DNA of 64,000 nt from Atrina japonica. Its lineage: Eukaryota > Mollusca > Bivalvia > Pterioida > Pinnidae. The stretch is taken from NCBI GenBank assembly GCA_030159075.1, contig BROG01000442.1, positions 375,501 to 439,500 of the forward strand. The letters are read 5' to 3'. Below the pieces are notes generated by a model, which was given only the letters and a program-made list of their open reading frames with translations, made no database searches and had not been told where the DNA came from. The number at the start of each line of letters is the position of its first letter. Positions within the stretch are counted from its first letter, which is position 1. This document shows positions 35,846 to 46,915 of the stretch, piece after piece. The position numbers and the translations under genes were made by a program.

Positions 35846-36398
35846 GGTCTACCTATATTGTTTCTTTACAGTTCATGGCAAATTTAGGAATAACTATGTC
35901 GGATTTTTCAGTTGTTTATATGACAGGAGAGAAAATTGTTGTGTCAATTAGTAGTTGTTTTAGAAAAATCTTTAAGGAACATACTATTAGTAGGATCGTC
36001 ATTGCGCGTTGTAAACTTCTTATGCCATCGAAAACGTCGTAACTTTCAAACGAAATTGCACTGTTTGCAAACACCACACGATTGCCATGTATATAGCCAT
36101 AATTTCAGCTTACTAAAACATGTGTAACTTGTAATACATAATCATTATTAACTGTTGAATATTATATTTTTTCTATTGTGAAAATATACTTGATTTTTTT
36201 TCTATGGTAGAAAATCCTGGGTAATTTTTCTATGGTGAAAATTATTACTGTGCCTTTTCTAGATCCGTAAAAAGTTATATGGAAAACGGGTAGTTTTTAC
36301 TACTGGTATGGGCCAATAGACCTTTTTTTAATTGATTCTTTCTGTTACCGTTTGTCATGACAATATACAACTTCAGAAAACTTCCTGTTTAACATTTT

Positions 36399-36402
<4 letters not shown>
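35846..36402. other. Anonymous AT-rich DNA
   Basis: Nothing recognised apart from short repeats of TTTTTCTATGGT(A/G)(A/G)AA near 36180-36240. Confidence 0.5.

Positions 36403-36485
<83 letters not shown>
36403..36485. repeat. (TA)n microsatellite
   Basis: About 41 TA units. The minus frame read across it is an artefact. Confidence 0.98.
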
Positions 36486-36487
<2 letters not shown>

Positions 36488-38756
36488 CCTGAAATCTAGA
36501 TACCATGCAGTGCTAGATGCCAGATGTGAAAACCAGCCTACAAGGAAGTGACGGCAGTTGTAGTCGTTACAAGAAAGGATTCCAAATCTATCAACAATTA
36601 AATTACAGGGGAATAACTGAGATACGATATCATTGAATGCTATCAATGTTAATATTACGAAACCGGAAGGGATCTCGCCCGACATTCTGTTGAGGTTACA
36701 TGATATGAACACTAACTATTCCGACAAAACTGTACGGAATGGAACAAACCGAAAAAGCGTTACGGAGATTCATGGTTCCTATGTAGAAAAATTATCGAGA
36801 CCGGGAAGTTTTTCTTGAGAACTAAGTCATCGGTGTAACCATAATGCCTACGTTATTGTGTACAAATTAGTAAAACGATGAGGACGACTCTTCCAATTGT
36901 TTTGGTTACGAGTCAGTCAACCGTAGGAATGGCTTAGTTTAAAAGGACACGAGTTGAGATGGGCACGAATTGAGATGGGTCCGAGTCTTCCAACATTCTA
37001 CAAAGACGTAAATACGTTGCCATACAGGTAGCAAACAAACAAAACATTCCAAAAAAAACCCCAGAAAAACAAGTTAGATAGAATCGATAAAGAAATTGTA
37101 CGTTTAGGAACAGAAATAAGCGTTGGATTGCTTTAAGGAAGGAAATGAAACTGAAACAAAATAAATAGTTTGCCATCCTTCTTTGAATTTCCCCTGAAGA
37201 AACCTCAATCTGTCAAGGCTATTTAAATAACACTTGTGTTCAGTCATTGAATCTCAATCTGGTCGGAGAATACCAATGCATTCTTTTATTTTTATCTGTT
37301 TAACTTGAAATTGATAAAAGTATATGTATAGAAATACAACATTTTTATTTAAAAACTGCAGTTTACGATGAAATACTTCCCATACTTTGACGTATACTCA
37401 TGTTTGACATGTTTTCCGTATCGATGTAAAAGCAGTGTACGGTACACGTGCAATCGGTAATTAGGGGTGTTTTTATCACTTTGTTTTTACCATTTTCTGA
37501 CTAATTGCAGTGTATGTGTGCACTAGTTTTGATCAGTATGTCTTTAAATTGTACAATGTGTGAATCGGAGAACTTTTTACGATGTTTCATGTAGTTCAAT
37601 ATTAGCCGGTCATGGGCCTTTGAGTAGATGGAATTGTTAGATTTCGTAACCGTGAACAATTTACCAAGTATTGTAACCTGTTGAAACACTACAAACACAA
37701 TACCAGAGTTATAATTCTCAAGACGATAGTTTCTGTCAATTAGACGTCATCAGGTAAAATAAAAGTATATTATTGGAGATATCGATTCTGCATGTGATTA
37801 TTTTTCATACGCTTCAATTGGTTAATGTCATCTTCGTTGCATGAAATTCTAAGGCGTTGATTGTCAATATCTTACTAATATTATAAATCAGGATAATGTT
37901 GTTTTAGAATGTTTTGATGTATAATTCAATGCTTGGCGATGCAGTATTGATTTCTTCATTAAAAGATTACCTTTTTATTTTACTCAGTATCTAGAGTTCC
38001 AACATAATTTGCATTACAACTCTTATTTCTGTTGAAATATTTATTGCTATATAATTACACAATGCTCAAAGAAAGAATCAATGAATCGATTTATTTCCTT
38101 GGTGGTAAAATAGTGGCTGTACAGATTGATTGCCAACACGGACAGTTAACTGAAAATAATAAAAATCATGTTTTTCTTTTATTCAGACACAATCCCGGAA
38201 CATATTATCTCTATGAACATGTCATGGTTTCTTTGGGAACAACAATTATTTATGTTTATCATTTCCTTTAGAAAAACAGTAGTTGTAATTATTCATCACG
38301 ATGTTTTAAAGTTCCATAACTCTTGCAAATAGTTTTAATCAAACACTTCTGAAATTTCATTTACTGACGACATTATATACTCAGTTTGATCGAAACCTGG
38401 GGAATACTAATGTTATTTGATGGAAACTAAAATGCTACAGCCAGATAGACAGCCCGACCGACCGACCGACCGACAGACAGACCAGGAACTACGTCACCAA
38501 TCGTCAACTTGGGGGCACCATAAAATGTCAACAGTAAGGGATTAATGCCGAGAAGGAACGTATTACTTTTTATGGTCAATTTATTTATTCACCAAATGTA
38601 AATGAGTAAATTTGTTAAAATACTTAGGCCGATACAGAGGCATTAAGACTTGAATGAAAAGAAATATCCTTTACTAAAAATTCACAGCGACCAGAAATTG
38701 TCATGACAGTGTTTATACGTATCATAACATGGTTTAACACATGAAATGTCTGACAT
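36486..38756. other. Anonymous AT-rich DNA
   Basis: No gene recognised. A short (GACC)n/(GACA)n run lies at ~38455-38483. Confidence 0.55.
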
Positions 38757-38820
38757 ATTGCTGAGATATCGAAAATCGCGTTTGATGTCAACGTTCCGCA
38801 AATTTTACTGTCGCACAACA
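38757..38820 (+). pseudogene. Penelope-like RT fragment
   Basis: About 60 bases match the end of the RT frame at 16681-16735 (ATCGAAAA, CGCGTTT, ATGTCAACGTTCCGCAAATT). Confidence 0.75.
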
Positions 38821-40344
38821 AAGCGTTTAACTGGAGAAGTTAGCATAAAACGATCTTACTTATTTCTAGCTCCGCCATGTTGGGATCGAGTTACCTCGAT
38901 CACTTTAACACCATTGAAATCAAATGACTGACAAATGAGGGTGGTCCATTGTGAAAATTGGCCTATTTCATTCCCTATCTACAAATACATAGACCAGGTT
39001 CTGGTATATGATATTCTAAATCGGTTTTGCTGTGTTTAATCTTAATTATGTTATGATTGTTTGGGCCTTGTGGATATTGCTGAATACTGTAACTCCTTTA
39101 CCACTGTAGCCACATTTGGACCCATCCATTTCAAAGAAAGGTAAAGCCCACTGTCAGAATTCAGAAGTGTATAATTTAGAATCCACTCTTTACTCCTGCA
39201 TTATGACTGTAGACCATGCATTTTATTATCGATTTGAACGGGTCTAAACGTGGGCACAAAGGTTAATGTGGCAAATCATTATGATTTTGATTAAATGTAA
39301 AGAAATTCCTTATTAAGGGTCAAACTAAGGAACAATCAGATTCAAAGGGTTATTTTGCTGTTCATTTGTGAAAGGTGCATGTATTTTTTTTCAGGTATAT
39401 CGAATACAATCCTATCCGACAATTAGAATTGACCAATATGATAAACTATAACATTTAGATACTATTAAATATACCAGAGTTTTAGTTACGACGTATGAAA
39501 CCACTAAAACCGTGTTCTACACACCAAACAATGTCATATATTGAAGGGATTGCGCTATTGATCGCTAATGGGAACCAACTGCGAAAAAATAAACTGCCTG
39601 GCAAAAAAAATATCAATTTGCAAAAATGACTGGTGACTAAAACAATTATAAGTGAAAAGAATGTAAAATTGGCGACATCTTCTTACCTATTGTTTAATAA
39701 TAACTGGATACGTATTGTGTGCACCATGTAACTTGATTCCATATGTATTGACACGCCTAAGTAGGAAGTATGATGCTGATGACACTGGGCGTTCAGTTAA
39801 CTATCGAATTACAGAAATACTATTGTCGTACTAATGATACTTGATAGCTATACTTAAATAACAAGTGTCATTGTACAGCCATTCAATATTACTTTAAACA
39901 TGTTAAACCATTGATTTTTACCTGTTAAATTATTTATTCTTAATATCGTACTTGTAATTTGATGGACTTTAAAACAACATGTAGTCGTGACGAGAACTAA
40001 ATAATGAAAGTAAATTATTTTCAGGATTAAAATTATATTTTTGAAAACATTTTGCTTTTTGCTCTCGGATAAAAGTAAAAATAGCATCGCGTAACTTTGT
40101 ATTTGCTAGACTCAAGTATTCCAAATTAAGATAACTGTTGTATATGGCATATTCTGAAGGAAAGTTGCGTAAAGTGTGAAAGTCATTGGGTCAAAAGTCA
40201 AGATTACAGCTAGATTAAACAATTTCAGCTCAAAATAATTCTCGGAAACCATAGACTAAAATGCTAAGACTTACTCCAAATATACATTTGATAACGAAGT
40301 CGAAGGAACACAAAATCCTTACAAGACGATAAATGAAACACAGG
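38821..40344. other. Anonymous AT-rich DNA
   Basis: Nothing recognised. Confidence 0.55.
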
Positions 40345-40580
40345 TCAAGGCCACAAATAATGTCTTCCCTTCGCCAATCGTGCTTTTCACTGAACTTAAC
40401 CTATTCATCAAACTTGAAGTTTTCACCGAATTTGACCCGTTCATCGAACTAAAAAGGTTTCCATGGAACATTTGCGACGGGTTTTGCATGCCAGCAGAGG
40501 ACGCTGGCTCCTTCCAGAAATCTGGTCCTATCCCGTTTCGGATTAGCAATTGTTCTTCATGTCGGGACAAATTACACATT
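40345..40580 (-). repeat. Dispersed repeat family C, minus copy
   Basis: Reverse-strand counterpart of 21740-21975, with the same SQMFHGNL and MNGSNSVK readings in an 86-codon open frame (40319-40579). Conservation of the frame in both copies is suggestive but not proof of coding. Confidence 0.6.
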
Positions 40581-40892
40581 TAATTTATTCTGTTCTAATG
40601 GACTTGAGTTTCGATTATCAATTGGTACTTCTTCATTTTTACTTTTAAAGCTTTCGCTATTTTGGCAATTTTATCATGTTTAGCTAATAATCATCATTTT
40701 AAACTTTGCGCTATAGAGTTCCTTTTCACCGATTATCACAGTTATCTTCCTAGCTCTTTAATGTTTTTTACCATGCTATATTGTATGTTCAGAAGATATA
40801 GAAGATATATTTTATAACTAATGATGTCATAGTTATGCAAAACCCCAATAAACAAAATACAATGAAATGTATATATAACGACACAAGAAAAC
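40581..40892. other. Anonymous AT-rich DNA
   Basis: Nothing recognised. Confidence 0.5.
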
Positions 40893-41650
40893 CGATCTTT
40901 ATAGTGAGGTGGTCTTTATAGTGAGGTGGTCTTTATAGTGAGGTGGTCTTTATAGGGAGGTGGTCTTTATAGCGAGGTGATCTTTATAGGGAGGTGGTCT
41001 TTATAGTGAGGTGGTCTTATTAGTGAGGTGGTCTTTATAGTGAGGTGGTCTTTATAGCGAGGTGGTCTTTATAGCGAGGTGGTCTTTATAGTGAGGTGGT
41101 CTTTATAAAGAGATGGTCTTTATAGTGAGGTGGTCTTTATAGTGAGGTGGTCTTTATAGTGAGGTGGTCTTTATAGCGAGGTGATCTTTATAGGGAGGTG
41201 GTCTTTATAGTGAGGTGGTCTTTATAGTGAGGTGGTCTTTATAGCGAGGTGGTCTTTATAGCGAGGTGGTCTTTATAGTGAGGTGGTCTTTATAACGATG
41301 TGGTCTTTATAGTGAGGTGGTCTTTATAGTGAGGTGGTCTTTATAGTGAGGTGGTCTTTATAGCGAGGTGATCTTTATAGTGAGGTGGTCTTTATAGCGA
41401 GGTGGTCTTTATAGCGAGGTGGTCTTTATAGTGAGGTGGTCTTTATAAAGAGGTGGTCTTTATAGTGAGGTGGTCTTTATAGTGAGGTGGTCTTTATAGT
41501 GAGGTGGTCTTTATAGCGAGGTGGTCTTTATAGTGAGGTGGTCTTTATAACGATGTGGTCTTTATAGTGAGGTGGTCTTTATAGTGAGGTGGTCTTTATA
41601 GTGAGGTGGTCTTTATAGCGATGTGGTCTTTAAAGTGAGGTGGTTTGGTA
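40893..41650. repeat. 17-bp satellite array
   Basis: About 44 tandem copies of a 17-bp unit, GTGAGGTGGTCTTTATA, with point variants (GCGAGG, GGGAGG, AACGATG, AAAGAGG). The order of variants repeats at a larger scale, suggesting block duplications. Related single units continue to ~41725. Confidence 0.97.
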
Positions 41651-41833
41651 CACAAATGATACTATTGGGGGTAGCAAGAGCGGTCGTTGTGACCAGGTGG
41701 TCTTTATACACAGGTGATCCCTAAAGCAGGTTTTAGAATGTTAGTACTTCAAATATACTTGGTGGCCAAATGCTGGCAACGTTTGGTTCGTCATATGACT
41801 GTGAGAGTTTTTCCTTTCCCTGGTGTAAATGTG

Positions 41834-42052
41834 ACAGTCGCTGGTCTGAAAGAATTGTTGAAGTTTCACCTTAACGGCTGTCAATATCTTGGTAAGGAGT
41901 AAAGATAAAGTTTTGGTAGAACATTTGCTGGATCCTGCTATGTACCTCTGCTTATATAGGATTTTTATGAAGTTTAGGTATCCAATATAAATATGGTAGC
42001 TCAAAATCAGTATCGGTTGCAGGTACATCAAAAGAGCGTAATACGGACACGT
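41834..42052 (-). pseudogene. Penelope-like RT fragment
   Basis: Minus-strand reading shows DTDFELPYLYWIPKLHKN-like and YIAGSSKCSTK sequence, matching the first ~70 residues of the RT at 15604, with an in-frame stop and loss of frame after KVKLQQF. Confidence 0.8.
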
Positions 42053-42169
42053 GTGAACCGCTTAACTAAAACCCATTAACAATGACAACTTACAATGTCA
42101 CGAACGTTGAACATGCACCTGAAATATGTTTGTTTATCATGTGTTATGACTAAGTCATATAATTAGGCG
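42053..42169. other. Anonymous DNA
   Basis: Nothing recognised. Confidence 0.4.
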
Positions 42170-42275
42170 GGGTGGAATAATATATTGATTTTCATACTGG
42201 TTGTTCTGTTTACTATTCGGTTAGGTCAAACTTCAATGGGAGTTCATTTTATACTCCACTGGATATAAATAGGTA
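42170..42275 (+). repeat. Dispersed repeat family B, copy 3 (highly diverged)
   Basis: Retains GGCGGGGTGGAATAA, TATTGATTTTCATACTG, ATTCGGTTAGG and CTCCACTGGATA in the family order. About 70 bases further on, AAGAAAGGGTTCACGAGACT (42346) also occurs near copy 2 (35347). Confidence 0.5.
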
Positions 42276-42914
42276 TAAAGATGAGTAGACTTTAGTCAGT
42301 GTCTCTGTGCTGTATTACCTTAAATCTAAACTCCTGAAGATGAAGAAAGGGTTCACGAGACTCCATCAAGCGAGGTTAAATCGATTTGACTTTATATGGA
42401 GCATCAATAAAAAGCAATATATGTTAATTTTTAATTTTATTCACTTCAATGGGTACACTTAGGTATGATGAGAAGAAGACTTTATTCAGCGTTATTGTAG
42501 TGTCGTTATGCTGCCCTACTGAATTTGACTCTATCCAAAAACATTGATAAAGGCTTACTTAATTTGACCCATAAGTACATATCATAAATTGAAATCAGTG
42601 AGCCATCACCGTTAGCTAGCTGGTAACGTGTCTATGTCCATCAAATTATCGTTGCGAACCATAACATTCGCTGATACTAATGATGCTTCAATTCATTGTA
42701 AAAATGTATAAATATTGTATAAATCAATGAAAACATGATATAACATGTAACTCCATAGTGTATGTCACAAACTACTGCGTAAAATAACAGACTGTATCAC
42801 TGTGTTTAGCTTTCCAACACATGTTTTATTGGGGAAGAAAATGTCTTTGGTATTCAAAGCTAGTGAAGCGGATCAAATAATGTTCATACTGAAAGTTAAA
42901 CTTTTTTTTCCTGT
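42276..42914. other. Anonymous AT-rich DNA
   Basis: Nothing recognised. Confidence 0.5.
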
Positions 42915-43100
42915 TATATAGTATATGCGCCCAATGACGGGGAAAAGTGCTGGTTACAATGTACCCGGGGAGGGACCATCGACCTTGCACAAGTAAACTA
43001 GCAAACTTTCTCACAGACTCAGCTGAGGCGACCAGTAGAAAAAGATGCCATGATGTTCAAAGTGCGATGCTGTAACCATTAGGCCACCGAGCCCCCGAGA
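42915..43100 (-). mobile_element. tRNA-derived SINE, minus orientation
   Basis: On the minus strand the head reads GGGGGCTCGGTGGCCTAATG with a good A-box-like stretch. The body contains GTCGATGGTCCCTCCCCGGG and runs to the GGGCGCATATACTATA end. The open frame at 42826-43014 lies in it and is not a gene. Confidence 0.6.
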
Positions 43101-43531
43101 CATCAATGTACACGTAGGCTGTGCACCTGACTTTGATAGTGTATACATACTTTCGTCTTTACCCTAACAAACTGAGAAAAGGTGGATAAAATATGGGGTG
43201 TGGAGTTATATACAGTATACTAGAAAAGTAACGAAACGAATTTAAAATGAAAAAGTAGCAGAGATACCACATCCAGATCATCAATCTTGTACTTCACAAT
43301 GACATTGATTTGTCTCCATCCAGTTTATCATACATAATACTAGTAATGTTCAACGTTCACATAATGTATGTGTGTTTTAATTAGCGCACTCATATTTTAG
43401 CGTTCTGAGTTGGTGTAGACTTATTTCACTAGGAACAAATACACTTTACCCAAAATCAAGGCAATTAAGAAGGGCTTTAACATTGAAATTACACATGCTA
43501 GAGTACTCGTTCCTATTTGTCACTATGTCTA
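43101..43531. other. Anonymous AT-rich DNA
   Basis: Nothing recognised. Confidence 0.5.
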
Positions 43532-43661
43532 CGAGTATCCAGTGAGGAATGAAACGTTTTCCTAGTGCAACTCGCCATAACCGAAAAATGAGTAGAATCA
43601 TCCGTATGATAATCAAAAGGTTACTCCGCCCCGCCATCTTATTTGAATCGGACAATACCAC
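43532..43661 (-). repeat. Dispersed repeat family B, copy 4
   Basis: Reverse-strand counterpart of 34712-34829. Among the copies this pair is the least diverged. Confidence 0.8.
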
Positions 43662-43674
43662 ACTTCGTGTGGGG

Positions 43675-44073
43675 GACCTGGGCCCAAAGTCACCAAATTT
43701 ACTCAATACTCAAGCTCAACTTTTATTTCATTATTTTGACTACAAAATTGTTTATAAAACTTTTGGATTTTAGTGATTAGGAATCATTTTATTACTTTTA
43801 ATCATTTACATATAAATTTTTGCGTCACACGTATGATTTTCCTTTAAAAAAACGAATAAATACGTTGAGTACGGTACTCAAGATTTGAGTACATACTCAA
43901 ACATTTTTTTTAATATTTCTGAAGTTTTCTTCAAATGGGCAATATTTTTTATCACTACTTACAATTGTATGCCATCAATATACAAACATGTCCAATTACA
44001 GAATAAAGTTTGCATGCTAAAAGTTAGTTGAACTTGAGTACTGAGTAAATTTGGTGACTTTGGGCCCTGGCCT
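43675..44073. mobile_element. Foldback (MITE-like) element with ~45-bp inverted arms
   Basis: GGGCCCAAAGTCACCAAATT and the following ACTCAATACTCAAG (43680-43713) pair with the reverse complement of 44028-44070. The ~300-bp interior is AT-rich with no ORF. It sits immediately beside family B copy 4. Confidence 0.72.
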
Positions 44074-44305
44074 TATTTTCACAAGATATACAGGGATTTT
44101 TACGCCTGTGTATAGCTCTTATTTAAACTTATTACAGCAGTCGAAAATTGATGAAAATAAATTGTACAAATAAATAAACAAATAGCACCATTTTGTGGTA
44201 GAAAAATATGTTTTTTTTATGATTTGTGGTGAAAACTATTTGTATAACATAATGTACATTGTGTTTCGATATGTATATTTGTGAAAAAATGCATTTGTAT
44301 TCATA

Positions 44306-44396
44306 TATATGGATAGATGGATGGACGAATGGATACATGGATGGATGCATGGATGGAATGATAAATGGATAGATGGATAGATTGATTGGTGGATGG
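44306..44396. repeat. Degenerate (TGGA)n tract
   Basis: Repeats of GATGGATAGATGGATGG with variants. Confidence 0.85.
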
Positions 44397-44660
44397 AAGT
44401 TTTCATATATGTATCAATACCTTCCGATAGAATTTAATTTCAAAATTTGACGTTTTCCTTAAACCCAAAGAATAATTTTCAATGACATTTCTTTTACTTT
44501 TGACGTTACGGTAATAATGTTTTATGTTTAAATGTACTTGCACCTGTAAGTTATTTCTTAAATACAGACAGTCATCACCAATTTACAACGTGTCAAATAT
44601 CTATTCTTTATTTCGAATACTTTCATTTACTGGGAAGAAGGACACCTGGTCACGTTGATA

Positions 44661-45412
44661 AGTAGCAATGTGGGTAACTATAGAACCAGCAACGACAATA
44701 TGGTCAAATTCGCAAACCATCCATAACATGATCAAATCTGCAACCGACCACAATTTGGTCAAATCTGTAACCAACCACAAAATGGTCAAATTCACAATCT
44801 GTCCATAAAATGGTTAAATTTACATTTCGTCCAAAACATGGTTAAAATTTACAAATCATCCACAACCTTGTCAAATTTAGATTTAAACCACGACATGGTA
44901 TGTATAAAATTAAAAAATAAACAAAAAATATCTTAAAGAATTTTATTTTATTATAATGAAAATGAAATGCAAAATGCCACGAGTTAAGGTGCATTATCTT
45001 TGTGCTAAAGAGGCTATGAAAAATTCCATATATCGTAATAGCCACCATGATATAATAGAAAATAAAATCGCAAAAATGACATTTTGTCAAAAATGACATT
45101 TTGTCAAAAATGTGGTTGTCGTACAACATCGAAATATCTAGTTTGTGACGGATACGGAGGACAGTATTTTAAGACGAACGAAATGTATCCATTTTTAAAA
45201 GAAAAGAAAGATGGAAAAATAGAGCACGAAGATATACTTTATCTTACTTTTAAAGAAGAATGTAAAAGATTAGGTAGATTTTTTTGAGAAATTAATTTCG
45301 TTGTTGATATTAATTTGGGGGGTTCTGTGATACTATAGTCTAAATGTTTAAAAAAATGACTTACAGAAAAAAATATCTGTATATTTAAAAAGGGTATTAT
45401 GGAAAATAAAAA
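44661..45412 (+). repeat. Left terminal inverted repeat
   Basis: Matches the reverse complement of 53911-54784. In order inward: a terminal AGTAG, about six degenerate 28-bp units (TGGTCAAAT...CCACAA) to ~44875, an AT-rich stretch, a zinc-ribbon-like ORF, a conserved GTGATACTATAGTCTAAA block (~45328) and an inner edge GGTATTATGGAAAATAAAAA at 45393-45412. Confidence 0.92.
45093..45287 (+). CDS. Small zinc-ribbon-like protein encoded within the left TIR
   Basis: A 64-residue frame from ATG 45093; an upstream TTG extends it by three codons but is a less likely start. The N terminus carries CQKCGC, and about 13 residues later CDGYGG. The inverted copy at the other end reads CDGCGG at the same place, so the ancestral form was probably a two-knuckle CxxC...CxxC zinc ribbon and this copy has Cys to Tyr in the second knuckle. 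The rest is charged (KEKKDGKIEHED). Being inside the TIR, the gene exists twice per element, pointing inward. Function is unknown; a DNA- or RNA-binding or regulatory role is a guess. Confidence 0.5.
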   Translation: MTFCQKCGCRTTSKYLVCDGYGGQYFKTNEMYPFLKEKKDGKIEHEDILYLTFKEECKRLGRFF

Positions 45413-45430
45413 TCGATTCAGCGAGGTTTT

Positions 45431-45771
45431 TCAAGGAGTCGTGTTTCCTAATTTTTTTTTTTTGGATATGAGTCGCTGAATCCCTTTCAGTGCGATTCCA
45501 ACGCTTCCACATATGAGTGCCACGAGTTGAAGAGGTAATGCCATAGGGACTGCAAAACCGATACCGCTGACGATGATACCTTTAGAGATAAACGAAGTAT
45601 CTACACCATCCGTAGCGTTCAATTCTCTTATAAATTGTTTATATAAAGATCGGCGTTTTTCGATCGCTCTTCTTAAATTTGTTTCGATTTCACCGATCCG
45701 TTACAGTCTATAGTTTGACCGCTATCCTCATGTAACGGTTCGAGTGAGGGATATATATTCTGTTTACTCAT
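45431..45771 (-). pseudogene. Two-helix membrane protein of the TIR element
   Basis: Starts at ATG 45771 (MSKQNIYPSLEPL), shifts frame near 45700, and continues through a charged helical region (around 45700-45620, RRAIEKRRSLYKQ) into two hydrophobic segments in 45431-45622 (GIIVSGIGFAVPMALPLQLV and ALICGSVGIALKG), then a basic tail. The layout of a charged N-terminal helix followed by a hydrophobic hairpin recalls small helical-hairpin membrane proteins that I associate with related elements in other invertebrates. That recall is unverified. The product probably sits in a membrane or virion. It ends convergently against the inner edge of the left TIR. Confidence 0.5.
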
Positions 45772-45806
45772 CTTTTAATTTTTTTATTTCAAATTTATTT
45801 TATATC

Positions 45807-46223
45807 TTAATTTATTGCGATCAATCCGCTGATGCTTCCGTTTTTAGAAACTTTATTAACAATGAAATCTCTGATATCCCCCACATGTACTTCTAAAGGA
45901 GGATTAATCGTTATAACACCTGAGGATGTATGACTAGATTTTTCCACACCGTTTAATTTTAGAGTCACATCCAAATCACCTATCAACCCTAATTTTCTTA
46001 AATGACCTGGAGCTAATACCATATATCCTGGGGACCTAATTTGTCCTTTTCGACATTCCATCTGAAAAGTATGGATTATTATTCTCATTTTCATGAGATA
46101 GTTTATATCTTCTTGAAACTCTTTTCTGAGTTCTTCTTTGAGTTCTTTTCGAAAATCTTCATTGAGTTCTTCCTTGAATTCTTCTTCTTCCAGATCTTCG
46201 TATAAATACCCTGACATAGACAT
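45807..46223 (-). CDS. Unrecognised 138-residue protein with acidic helical N terminus
   Basis: An intact frame from ATG 46223. Residues ~8-40 form a strongly charged amphipathic helix (EELNEDFRKELKEELRKEF), likely a coiled coil. The remainder looks beta-rich, with Gly and hydrophobic alternation (SPGYMVLAPGHLRKLGLIGD, GVITINPPLEVHVGD). It lies 36 bases from the membrane-protein start and 10 bases from the next upstream gene on the same strand, so the three probably form one block. It is one of the few unbroken genes in the element. A structural role such as trimeric stalk or minor capsid is possible, but I cannot identify a family. Confidence 0.6.
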   Translation of the reverse strand: MSMSGYLYEDLEEEEFKEELNEDFRKELKEELRKEFQEDINYLMKMRIIIHTFQMECRKGQIRSPGYMVLAPGHLRKLGLIGDLDVTLKLNGVEKSSHTSSGVITINPPLEVHVGDIRDFIVNKVSKNGSISGLIAIN

Positions 46224-46233
46224 GTTTTTTATT

Positions 46234-46891
46234 TCACATTCTTTTAAATTCTATATGAATTGGGCGGTCGTGGTTATAGATCACCTCTCCATTTTCATCT
46301 TTAGCCTCCAAGCATAATTTTGTAATTATATCGCGTTTTAATCTCACGAACTCCGGTCGTTCGAAATTGATGTGGTATAACTCGGAAAATTTCGCGATTG
46401 GACACGGTATGCTTTTGACGATGGCGAGTTTGTCCATTGTAAAATTGTCCTTCGACATCTTTGGAATGAAAATTATTAGTTTTAAAGGTCTTAAATCTAC
46501 GGGTTTCGACGATTCGATGTATATACCTTATTAAACTTTTTTAACGATTCCTCGTCGAACCCGTATATTTTGATTAGTTCAGGAGGTAGATGATGTATAT
46601 CGTCTGGCTTGAAGTAGATTCGTAATTTTGAATTATGGTTATTGAAGACCATTCTATCTGTAAAGCTAGTGAACTTTTTAAAAGTTCTTTAAAAGTATAG
46701 TAACCCGCTTGGAGGGTATATTCTTTATAACCTGCTCTATCACTATAACCAAATTGGATGTCTTTTTTAATATTATATAACCCGTTTCACATATGGATAG
46801 ATTTCACACCCACGTGCCAATCACCTATGGTATTATCTATGTATTGCGTCAATTTTACAGGTTCCTCGAGATTTGTTATTAAATGATACAT
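46234..46891 (-). pseudogene. Broken structural-type (fibre or minor capsid-like) gene
   Basis: Start ATG 46891 (MYHLITNLEEPVKLTQYIDN); a stop after about 34 codons is followed by continuing sequence in other frames: YNIKKDIQFGYSDRAG, TLQAGYYTFKELL, then RIYFKPDDIHHLPPELI, and finally the open frame 46234-46458 with FERPEFVRLKRDIITKLCL and a C-terminal HDRPIHIEFKR. At least three frame changes are needed. An N-terminal module followed by a beta-rich C-terminal domain ending in a short charged strand is what I associate with fibre or minor-capsid proteins of related elements. This is by eye only. Its start is 24 bases from the divergent gene at 46916. Confidence 0.5.
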
Positions 46892-46915
46892 TTTAAAATA
46901 AGGGTATAATTAAAA
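46892..46915. promoter_or_regulatory. Short bidirectional promoter candidate
   Basis: Only 24 bases separate the divergent ATGs at 46891 (minus) and 46916 (plus). The gap holds TTTAAAATA and GGGTATAATTAAAA, a TATA-like sequence. It is compact spacing typical of viral genomes; promoter activity is inferred. Confidence 0.35.

Noticed and set aside
36389..36712. 107-codon minus frame across the TA microsatellite
   Set aside because: Half of it is Tyr-Ile repeats from (TA)n; the rest has no domain.
42826..43014. 62-codon minus frame
   Set aside because: Lies inside a tRNA-derived SINE.
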